Below, in pieces: positions 1-6,543 of a DNA stretch of 10,806 nucleotides (its first letter is position 1; every line of letters starts with the position of its first letter). Origin of the DNA: CAZKUN01 sp964555935 (GTDB lineage Bacteria > Armatimonadota > Zipacnadia > Zipacnadales > VGFC01); contig CAZKUN010000294.1 of the NCBI GenBank assembly GCA_964555935.1, forward strand, positions 1-10,806. Direction: 5' to 3'. The notes under the pieces were generated by a model. It had not been told where the DNA came from and ran no database searches. It saw nothing but the letters and a program-made list of their open reading frames with translations. A program made the position numbers and the translations under genes.

Positions 1-487
1 CAATGCCGGCCGCGTTGATATCGAGGTTGCCGCCGTGCGGCCCCGGGTAGAACGTATGGACCGGCTCGCCCGCCGGCGCCGTGCCAATCACGCCGACCAT
101 CGGCCGGGCTGCAAAGCGCAGGCTTTCGTTGAACTGAATCATGCCGTCGTGGACCGGCGTGATGTTTGCCTCCGGTGGATCCAGTTCGTCATATATGACT
201 CCGCCGCCCTTCACGCGGCCGTAGCCGTAGCTCCCGAGTTGGATGTCGAGGATTTCGATCGCCAGCGTATCGCCCGGCTCCGCACCCGTGACCGTGACCG
301 GACCCGTCGCCGGATTGCCCTGGTCTCTCGATATGGTGACGCGAAGCGCCTCCTCACGGGTCGTGATCCTCCCGCCGACGGCGTCCTGAGTCTCGAACAG
401 CACGCGCTCCCCCGGCGCGATCTCATCGACCGGCTGCGCGTCCTTCGATAGCAGGCAGGTCACTCGGTCCCGCCTAATCCGCTTCAT
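1..487 (-). CDS. Acetamidase/formamidase family protein, N-terminal part (cut by window edge)
   Basis: This frame begins at an ATG (complement of 485-487) and stays open for 162 codons until it runs off the left edge, so the C-terminal part is missing. A purine-rich ribosome binding site, GGGGGAGAG on the minus strand (493-501), lies 5 bases upstream. The protein shows FETQDAVGG at residues 31-39, NPATGPVTVTGAEPGD at 58-73 followed by LAIEILDI at 75-82, and PGPHGGNLD at 148-156. These are the hallmarks of the FmdA/AmdA fold, whose members hydrolyse formamide, acetamide or related small amides to ammonia and an acid. There is no signal peptide, so it is probably cytoplasmic. The metal-site and later catalytic segments lie outside the window, so activity cannot be judged. 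It is transcribed divergently from the exported-enzyme cluster and may share its control region. Family assignment is firm; substrate is unknown. Confidence 0.9.
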   Translation of the reverse strand, partial: MKRIRRDRVTCLLSKDAQPVDEIAPGERVLFETQDAVGGRITTREEALRVTISRDQGNPATGPVTVTGAEPGDTLAIEILDIQLGSYGYGRVKGGGVIYDELDPPEANITPVHDGMIQFNESLRFAARPMVGVIGTAPAGEPVHTFYPGPHGGNLDINAAGI

Positions 488-635
488 ATTCACTCTCCCC
501 CGTTCGTGCCGAGGCGGCGCGTCGTCGCGCGCAGGCTCACACCGCGCCTTCGCTGTTGCCTCCTGCTCTCCTCCGCGAGGGCGAGGGCCGGTCAGCGGCG
601 AACACACTAGACCGAGATGACGGGAGTGACCAGCC
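488..635. promoter_or_regulatory. Divergent intergenic region between formamidase-family and sialidase-like genes
   Basis: This 148-bp spacer lies between two outward-facing starts, so it must hold the promoter of at least the minus-strand gene and probably of the plus-strand cluster too. I see no convincing -35/-10 pair. It contains the ribosome binding sites of both genes (493-501 on minus; GGGAG at 622-626 on plus, 9 bases before the ATG). It also holds a 5-bp inverted repeat, GCGCG-TCGT-CGCGC, at 517-530 and a short CCTC-CGC-GAGG palindrome near 574-584. Both repeats are GC-rich and could arise by chance. The regulatory role is inferred from geometry alone. Confidence 0.45.
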
Positions 636-2747
636 ATGGGAACCAGGCGCGCGCCGTGGATAGCGTTCATTCTGCTCGCCGCCTTCGGGAACGGGGGGAG
701 AGCGATGGCGCAGGATAACGGGCCTCAACCCGAGCCGCCGAAGCTGGAGGGCGTGGAGCGTTCGATCGCGGCCCCAGGCGGGATGTTCCCCGTGCTGCAA
801 CGGCTGCGGAGCGGGGCCCTGGCGGCGGTCGTGCGTGGCGGCGCCCCACACGTGGGAGTCGGTGGCTTGCTCAACCTCGTCACCTCCGAGGATGGCGGGC
901 TCACGTGGTCGGAACCCAATCTGATCGTCTACGTGCCCCCCGACACCCGCGACTGGGCCTTCGGGCAGGCCGATGACGGGCGGCTCATCCTGGCCTTCTG
1001 CGTGACGGGAGCCTACACCGACGGAAGACACGGCTTCGAGGCGGCCCAGTACCATCCATGGGTCACCACGTCCGATGACGACGGGGCGCAGTGGAGCAAT
1101 CCCGCCCCGCTGGACTGCTCGCCGCTGCAGTACTCCGCGCTGTTTGGCAAGATCATCACTCTCGCCGACGGAACGGTGCTACTGCACGGGTACGGATGGC
1201 ACCAACCCGAGGACGAAGGCGATGAATTGCCCGCGGACAAGCAGGGCATGTTCAACTACCTCCTGCGCTCCACCGACGATGGCAGGACTTGGGGTGACTT
1301 CACGTTCATTGCCAGCCAAGGCTACAGCGAGACCGCGTTGTGCGCGCTGCCTGACGGACGGATCTTGGCGGCCATGCGTGCCGACGGCCTGCATCAGTCC
1401 ATCTCCGCTGACGAGGGCCGAACTTGGAGCGCGCCTGAGCTGCTCGTGGAGGGGGCGCGCCAGCCCGCGGATGTGATCCTCCTCGAGAGCGGCAAGCTAC
1501 TCCTGACGTTCGGGCGGCGGGTCGAGCCCTTCGGCGTCGAGGTGGTTCTGAGCGGCGACGAATATGGCACGTGGGACTGGAGCACGCACCGGCTGATCGA
1601 GTGGGAGGCCCCCAACACCGACTGCAGCTACCCCAGTTCGGCGCAACTTGACGACGGCGCCATCGTCACGCTGTACTACAAGGTCACCGACGCGGCGAGC
1701 CCTGACCTGCGCCAGCACGTTCAGGTCTGGAGCGCGCGGTACGATGAGAGCGACCTGCTGCCCGCCGAGGAGGGCGTCACCGTGCCCGAGAGCGATGCAG
1801 CCTCGAAACGCGACCCGATCACCGACCTCACGATCGCCATGCTTGACGCCCAACCAGTGCCGCTGCCAACACAGGAGTTCTCCGTGCGACAAGTCAACGC
1901 TCTCTGGCACGACGGCAAGCACTACATCTACGCGGACATCATCCCCTGGGCCAACCCCAAACACCCGGACAGCTACGGCTCCTCGATCGGCGCATTCTCC
2001 TCGCCGGACGGCCGACAATGGAGCTACCACGGCGAGGTGGTTGCGGCAGGCAGTGAAGGGGAATGGGACTATGGCGGCGTGGCGACGCCGGGAGCCTGCA
2101 CGCTCGGCGGGAGATTCTACGTGGCCTACTCAGGGAGAGAGAAGAAGGATGGCCGCGGCAGACGGTTCCTGGGTCTCGCGGTTGCGGACACGCCTCTCGG
2201 CCCGTTCCGTAAGGCCGGCCCACCTATCTTCCCACTCGACGGGCATCCCCAGGATACCCCCTGTTTCGACGACCCATGTCTGGTCGTGGGGCCAGGCGGC
2301 AAGCTGCACCTCTACTACCGGTATGCGCGATGGCGCGGCGGCACCGGCGGAGCATGCGACTACACAATCCGTCTGCGGACGTCCGAGGATGCCGGGCGCA
2401 CGTGGCCGGAGCCGACGGTGATTCTCCGGCCCGAGAACCCGGATGGCGTTCTCGAGACCATCGAGGCCAAGTACCTCCACGGGCGATTCGTCCTGTTCGT
2501 GCTCGACTATGTTGACGGCGCAAACGCGGCAATGTACGTGTCGCGCGACGGCGTGGCCTTCGAACGGTGCGCGCAGAGATGCGTGGAGGATGGGGACGGC
2601 ATGGCGTTCGGGATGGGCTCGGTCTGCACGCGGTTGCCCGGACTGATCCCAGACGGCGACGGCGAATGTGGGCTGATGAATGCCGCCGGAGTCATCGATG
2701 AAGCAGGCCACTTCACGCAATGGATCTACCGCATTCGATGTCAATGA
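636..2747 (+). CDS. Exported two-domain beta-propeller protein: sialidase-like N half, GH43/GH32-like C half
   Basis: This is a 703-residue exported protein. A hydrophobic leader (residues 8-18) ends in an A-M-A cleavage site at 23-25. Residues about 27-385 form a sialidase/BNR-type propeller with Asp-box motifs (S/T-x-D-x-G-x-T-W) at 83-91, 145-153, 212-219 and 257-264, and with SYPSSAQLDDGAIVTLYYK at 331-349, common in sialidase-family proteins. Residues about 415-703 look like a second propeller of GH43/GH32/GH130 type: YGGVATPGACTLGGRFYVAYSG at 479-500 (key part VATPG), LGLAVADTPLGPF at 512-524 and DDPCLVV at 545-551. Asp-box-like motifs recur at 455-462 and 582-590. The usual FRIP motif of true sialidases is absent, so sialic acid cleavage is doubtful. 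It is better called a putative glycan-active enzyme. The ATG at 636 has GGGAG 9 bases upstream. It is first in the plus-strand run. Coding status is certain; the specific activity is inferred. Confidence 0.92.
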   Translation: MGTRRAPWIAFILLAAFGNGGRAMAQDNGPQPEPPKLEGVERSIAAPGGMFPVLQRLRSGALAAVVRGGAPHVGVGGLLNLVTSEDGGLTWSEPNLIVYVPPDTRDWAFGQADDGRLILAFCVTGAYTDGRHGFEAAQYHPWVTTSDDDGAQWSNPAPLDCSPLQYSALFGKIITLADGTVLLHGYGWHQPEDEGDELPADKQGMFNYLLRSTDDGRTWGDFTFIASQGYSETALCALPDGRILAAMRADGLHQSISADEGRTWSAPELLVEGARQPADVILLESGKLLLTFGRRVEPFGVEVVLSGDEYGTWDWSTHRLIEWEAPNTDCSYPSSAQLDDGAIVTLYYKVTDAASPDLRQHVQVWSARYDESDLLPAEEGVTVPESDAASKRDPITDLTIAMLDAQPVPLPTQEFSVRQVNALWHDGKHYIYADIIPWANPKHPDSYGSSIGAFSSPDGRQWSYHGEVVAAGSEGEWDYGGVATPGACTLGGRFYVAYSGREKKDGRGRRFLGLAVADTPLGPFRKAGPPIFPLDGHPQDTPCFDDPCLVVGPGGKLHLYYRYARWRGGTGGACDYTIRLRTSEDAGRTWPEPTVILRPENPDGVLETIEAKYLHGRFVLFVLDYVDGANAAMYVSRDGVAFERCAQRCVEDGDGMAFGMGSVCTRLPGLIPDGDGECGLMNAAGVIDEAGHFTQWIYRIRCQ

Positions 2748-2826
2748 GGGCCAACCACACAGGCGCGCGGTCTGATGTGGGTCAGCCCGCCAACACTGCC
2801 GTCAGCCGACACGCGTGGGAGCGCAC

Positions 2827-4335
2827 ATGGATCGGCGCGACTTCGTACGGACATCAGCGATGGCGGCGGCCTCGGCCGGCACCGGGAGGTTCAAGGCTAT
2901 GGCGCAGGATCGGTCCGAGACAGCATACCAGCACAGGATCGCCTTCGGGGCGTGGATCAACGACATGCGCAACGACGCGTTGCCGCTACAACAGTGGCCG
3001 GCGCCGGAGTTCGATGAGACAACCGTCGCGGGCGTGCTACGTGCGCTGGACGTGATCAGCGAGGCGGGCTACCAGTACCTTGATGCGTTCGGGCTGTTCG
3101 CCACCAATGAGTACCCCCCCGACATCGTGTCGGCTTTTGGCGACCGCGATCGCAACGAGCGAGTGCGGCGCGTGTTCCGAGCCGCCGACAAGCGCGGCGT
3201 GGCGATATCGCTGCCGCTAGGGCTGTTCACCTGGGGCTACGACCGGATCATCAGCGAGGATCCCGAGGTGCGAGGGAAGGATGCGGAAGGCAACCCTCAC
3301 GCTCACGCGATGTGCGGGGCCGTCGAGAAGTCGTGGGGCTACGTGGAGAAGCTCATCGACACGTTCCTCGACCGGCACGATTTCGGCGCCGTGCACCTGG
3401 AGTCGGCCGACCTGGGCTATTGCCAGTGCCCAAAGTGCGCGGGGCAGTACGGTGTGGTGGGCTACAACGCGCGCCTGAACCAGCGGGCCGCCGACTACAT
3501 CAAGTCGCGCCAGCCGGATGTGCTGGTCTACGTCTGCCCGATCAACTGGGTGCCCTGGGGGCTGAACGAGGATGGCGTCCAGCACAAAGTGAGCGAGGAC
3601 GAACTGCCCTACGTGCAGGAGCTCAGCCGCCACATCGATGTCTTCATGGACCAGGGCCACCGAGGCCGGTTGCTGACGTGGGAGACCGCGCGCGACCTGG
3701 ATTGCGATTACGGGACATCCGGCGGACTGTGGGCGTACCATGGGGCGCGATTCGACCGGCTGTCGTACTTCGTCCCGTATCCAAAGCGGGCAGCGGAACA
3801 CCTGGCCGACCACCATGCCAACGGCGCGCGGGCATGTCTGTACTACCAGGGCCCGATGATCAACCCGGCCGTGGAGGTCAACTCGGCGGTAGCCGGTCGG
3901 ATGATGCAAGACGCCAGTCGGGATGGGCGCGAGGTGCTCGAGGAGGTTGTCGACCTGTATTACGGGCCGAGGGATGAGGCGGCCCGCGCGAAACTGACGG
4001 ACGTGTTCGTGGGAGTGGAGGATGCCTACTTCGGGAACTGGTCGGCGGAGCGCATCGAGGCAGCGCTCGGGATGGAGATGCCTGGCGAGCTGTGTCTCGG
4101 GCCGCTCTTCAACACGGCGCCCGACCCCGCATCTTACCTGCTGGAGCCCTTCCTCGAGACGGATGGCCGCGTGGACCTGAAGAACGCCCTCAAGCGCGCG
4201 ATCAGCGACGCGACGGAGCTGGGCCACGACGTGCGCGACACGGAGCGGCTGGCTCGGGTCAAACGTTCCCTGACGTTGATGGCGCAGTCGTTGACAACGG
4301 TGATGCTGGTGAAGGGCGAGGCGTGGGCCAATTGA
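2827..4335 (+). CDS. Tat-exported TIM-barrel-like putative glycoside hydrolase with CxCxxC motif (DUF4838-like)
   Basis: A GTG at 2815 is also in frame, but the ATG at 2827 is preferred. It has GGGAG at 2817-2821, 5 bases upstream, and gives a 502-residue protein beginning MDRRDFVRTS, a twin-arginine motif, followed by a weakly hydrophobic Ala-rich stretch and an A-M-A site at 24-26. The Tat route implies export of a folded protein, often with a bound cofactor or metal. Alternating helix/strand sequence over about 37-345 fits a TIM barrel. HLESADLGYCQCPKC at 190-204 places an acidic pair (E192, D195) next to Cys199, Cys201 and Cys204, resembling the C-x-C-x-x-C signature of DUF4838-type and other sugar-hydrolase-like proteins. 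The C-terminal part (350-500) is mostly helical and contains LYYGPRDEAARAK at 377-389, seen in such families. No exact family or substrate can be fixed. The gene follows the sialidase-like gene by 79 bp and is probably co-transcribed with it. Confidence 0.88.
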   Translation: MDRRDFVRTSAMAAASAGTGRFKAMAQDRSETAYQHRIAFGAWINDMRNDALPLQQWPAPEFDETTVAGVLRALDVISEAGYQYLDAFGLFATNEYPPDIVSAFGDRDRNERVRRVFRAADKRGVAISLPLGLFTWGYDRIISEDPEVRGKDAEGNPHAHAMCGAVEKSWGYVEKLIDTFLDRHDFGAVHLESADLGYCQCPKCAGQYGVVGYNARLNQRAADYIKSRQPDVLVYVCPINWVPWGLNEDGVQHKVSEDELPYVQELSRHIDVFMDQGHRGRLLTWETARDLDCDYGTSGGLWAYHGARFDRLSYFVPYPKRAAEHLADHHANGARACLYYQGPMINPAVEVNSAVAGRMMQDASRDGREVLEEVVDLYYGPRDEAARAKLTDVFVGVEDAYFGNWSAERIEAALGMEMPGELCLGPLFNTAPDPASYLLEPFLETDGRVDLKNALKRAISDATELGHDVRDTERLARVKRSLTLMAQSLTTVMLVKGEAWAN

Positions 4336-4388
4336 CGCAGCCTGGCAAAGCCCCAGCCCGGGTGTGGGTGGACAGCCAAGCCTGCGTC
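4334..4388 (+). other. Imperfect stem-loop after the Tat-exported hydrolase gene
   Basis: GACGCAG at 4334-4340 is the reverse complement of CTGCGTC at 4382-4388. Inside it, TGGC at 4343-4346 pairs with GCCA at 4375-4378, leaving a small internal loop and a GC-rich 28-base apical loop that holds CCCGGG. The structure starts within the stop codon of the upstream gene. No T-run follows, so it is not a classical intrinsic terminator. It could slow transcription or protect a processed mRNA end between this gene and the propeller genes, but the pairing was found by eye and no folding energy was computed. Confidence 0.3.
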
Positions 4389-4420
4389 CGCGACTGACTC
4401 GCCTTGGCGGGAGGGGGCAG

Positions 4421-4452
4421 ATTCGAGACCAACGAAGGATCTGATCTCGAAT
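4421..4452. promoter_or_regulatory. Perfect 8-bp inverted repeat upstream of the first propeller gene (operator or leader hairpin)
   Basis: ATTCGAGA at 4421-4428 and its exact reverse complement TCTCGAAT at 4445-4452 are separated by 16 bases. The second arm ends 24 bases before the ATG at 4476 and 9 bases before the GGAGAGG ribosome binding site. A small tandem GATCT-GATCT (4438-4447) overlaps the spacer and right arm. The geometry, two half-sites about two helical turns apart, fits a dimeric regulator binding site. It could equally form a leader hairpin. No homologous copy was seen upstream of the other genes, so a shared regulon is not supported inside the window. Confidence 0.35.
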
Positions 4453-4475
4453 GTCACTATCGGAGAGGTGTGACC

Positions 4476-6533
4476 ATGGAGTTTGGGCTCCGCCGCGCGG
4501 TAAGCATCTGCGGGTTGGCTGTGTTGGGAGTGGTGAGCTTCTGCCCGGTCCATGCCCAGGTCGTGGGATGGCGAGGCGACGGAACGGGGCGGTATCTGGA
4601 CGTCACCCCTCCATTCAAGTGGGGACGCGTGGCTACGTCGATTCTGCAGTTGCGCGGGCAGGCCGCTCGGCCAGGAGACGGCGAGACGGGACAGCCGATT
4701 CCGCACGGGAGCCTTCGAGAGTGGATGGTGCTCGGCCCCTGCCCGGTGCCGAAGGGCCTGACGGACTTCGACGGTGAGGTCCTGGAAGGCGAGGCCGACT
4801 TCAGCCCCGCAGTTGGCGACGTGACGGCAGAGATGGAGTGGGAGAAGGTCACGCTTCGGACGGCCACGCTCGACTTCCGAGCTATCCTCGGTGATAGCGT
4901 GATGGAGGCGGAGGCAGATCCGAGCGCAGCCTACGCCTGTGGCTGGCTGCATTCGGAGGCGGGCGGCGATGTTGCTCTCACGGCGATGACCGGCGCCGCG
5001 GATCTGAAGATGTGGGTCAACGGGGAGCCGCCGGAGTTCGGTCCGTACCGGTCCGTGATGACCCTTGAGCCGGGCTGGAACCGTATCCTGATCCGCTCGG
5101 TCTCCTCGCCCGGCGCCGACCACGGCTCGTGGTATGTTCGGCCGCTGTTCTATGGGGCGGTCGGCAGCGAATACGAGACAGACAATATTGCGTGGGCGAC
5201 CCGCATGCCTGCCCCCGGCGTGGGAAGCCCGATCGTCGTCGGCGACAAGGTGTTCGTGACCGCTGACACGTGCAACTTGCTCTGCGTCGACAAACTCACA
5301 GGACAGATCCTCTGGGTGAGATCGGCCACCTATCTTGACGCCGGCACCGATGCCGAGAGGGCCGCGGCCCCAGAGGTCTTCGCCAAGATCGATCCGTGGG
5401 CGGACAGATTGGCTGAGATCAACCAGGATCTGGCATCGGCCGCAGCCACCGCGGAGGACTTCCGTAAGGAGAAGGCCGAACTCGAGACGCGCATCCACCG
5501 CGAGATGAAGAAGGTGGATTCGGAGCGCTACTCACTCCCGCACGCGGGTGAGGCGGGAATGGCTCCGATGACGCCCGTCAGCGATGGCGAGCATGTGTGG
5601 GTGCTCTTCGCCACATGCACGCTCGCGTGCTACGACCTTGAGGGCAACCTCGTGTGGGCGGCGCTTGAGACCGGGACGCCGGGCGAGCATGGCCACACCT
5701 CATCGCCGCTGCTCATCGACGGGAAGATCATCACCTATATCGGCGAGTGGATGGGCGCATTCGACGCGGCGACTGGCGAGATGATCTGGCAGACGCCGAC
5801 GCGTCCTCCCGACGGCAGCGTGACCTACTACACGTACCATGGCACGGCTTGCCGCGCGATGGCCGGGACGACCGAGTGTGTCTTCACGCCCCACGGCATG
5901 GTCGTCCGGGTGAGCGACGGCACTCCGCTCCTGTTTGACTTCTTTGGGCTTGGCCGCGGCAAGTACTCATCGCCCGTTTCCGAGGATGGCGTGGTGCACA
6001 AGATAGGCCCCTCCCCCGAGATGCAATTGCTGTCCATTGAGCTTCAAGAGCCGGATGGCGACGTGGTCGAGCCCGCCCCGGTGCGGAAGACCTCGATGGA
6101 TGGAGGCGTGTACCCGAGGTTCTACCTCGGATTCTACACGGCGTCGCCGTTGGTGCACGACGGCCTCATCTACTGCGTTGACAGCGACGGCGTGCTGACG
6201 GTGGTTGACGCTGAGACGAGGGAGGTCGCGTATCAGGAGTTCCTGGACGCAGACATCTCCCGGATGCACAATTGGGGGGCCTCGCGAGGTGGGTTGGGGT
6301 CCAGCCCGGCGCTAGCGGGCGGCTACATCTACCTCTTCGGGAACCAGGGCACGTCGCTTGTGATTCGCCCGGGGAGGGAGTTTGAGGTGGTGGCTCGCAG
6401 CCGCATTGAGCAGGTCGCCGAGCCGGACAGTTGGCGCAAGCATCAGGAGGTGACGATGACCTCTCCAACGTTTGACGGCGACCGCCTCTACATTCGCGGC
6501 GACGTGAACCTCTACTGCATCCGACAGGACTGA
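4476..6533 (+). CDS. Exported PQQ-like beta-propeller with inserted jelly-roll-like domain and helical insert
   Basis: The ATG at 4476 has GGAGAGG (4462-4468) 7 bases upstream and opens a clear signal peptide (cleavage V-H-A, residues 25-27). An earlier in-frame TTG at 4404 is not supported. The protein has 685 residues. It starts GWRGDGTGRY at 31-40, the W-R-G entry of exported PQQ-like repeat proteins. Propeller strands carry repeats such as GSPIVVGDKVFV (250-261), YDLEGNLVW (386-394), FDAATGEMIW (429-438) and YCVDSDGVLTVVDAETREV (566-584). Between residues about 51 and 235 sits a different domain, with REWMVLGPCPVP at 81-92, MWVNGE at 179-184 and LEPGWNRILIRSV at 197-209, typical of sugar-binding-like jelly rolls attached to glycosidases. 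Residues about 291-350 form a charged helical, possibly coiled-coil insert. The next gene is a shorter paralogue lacking both inserts. Enzymatic activity is not evident; ligand binding, scaffolding or redox roles are possible. Confidence 0.92.
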   Translation: MEFGLRRAVSICGLAVLGVVSFCPVHAQVVGWRGDGTGRYLDVTPPFKWGRVATSILQLRGQAARPGDGETGQPIPHGSLREWMVLGPCPVPKGLTDFDGEVLEGEADFSPAVGDVTAEMEWEKVTLRTATLDFRAILGDSVMEAEADPSAAYACGWLHSEAGGDVALTAMTGAADLKMWVNGEPPEFGPYRSVMTLEPGWNRILIRSVSSPGADHGSWYVRPLFYGAVGSEYETDNIAWATRMPAPGVGSPIVVGDKVFVTADTCNLLCVDKLTGQILWVRSATYLDAGTDAERAAAPEVFAKIDPWADRLAEINQDLASAAATAEDFRKEKAELETRIHREMKKVDSERYSLPHAGEAGMAPMTPVSDGEHVWVLFATCTLACYDLEGNLVWAALETGTPGEHGHTSSPLLIDGKIITYIGEWMGAFDAATGEMIWQTPTRPPDGSVTYYTYHGTACRAMAGTTECVFTPHGMVVRVSDGTPLLFDFFGLGRGKYSSPVSEDGVVHKIGPSPEMQLLSIELQEPDGDVVEPAPVRKTSMDGGVYPRFYLGFYTASPLVHDGLIYCVDSDGVLTVVDAETREVAYQEFLDADISRMHNWGASRGGLGSSPALAGGYIYLFGNQGTSLVIRPGREFEVVARSRIEQVAEPDSWRKHQEVTMTSPTFDGDRLYIRGDVNLYCIRQD

Positions 6534-6543
6534 GTGCTTAGAT

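Noticed and set aside
35..451. Plus-strand open frame of 138 codons at the left edge
   Set aside because: It is Arg-rich and matches no family. It lies antisense to the formamidase-family frame, which has clear motifs and a ribosome binding site.
3217..4227. Long minus-strand open frame opposite the Tat-exported hydrolase gene
   Set aside because: Such antisense frames are expected in GC-rich genes with strong third-position bias. The product has no recognisable motif, while the plus strand shows a Tat signal and family motifs.
4404..4475. TTG start extending the first propeller gene by 24 codons
   Set aside because: The added residues are not signal-like and the ATG at 4476 has a strong, well-spaced ribosome binding site and a clean signal peptide.
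4134..5498. 454-codon minus-strand open frame spanning an intergenic gap and the first propeller gene
   Set aside because: It is antisense to two well-supported genes, rich in Arg, His and Ala without domain motifs. Its length is explained by GC bias.
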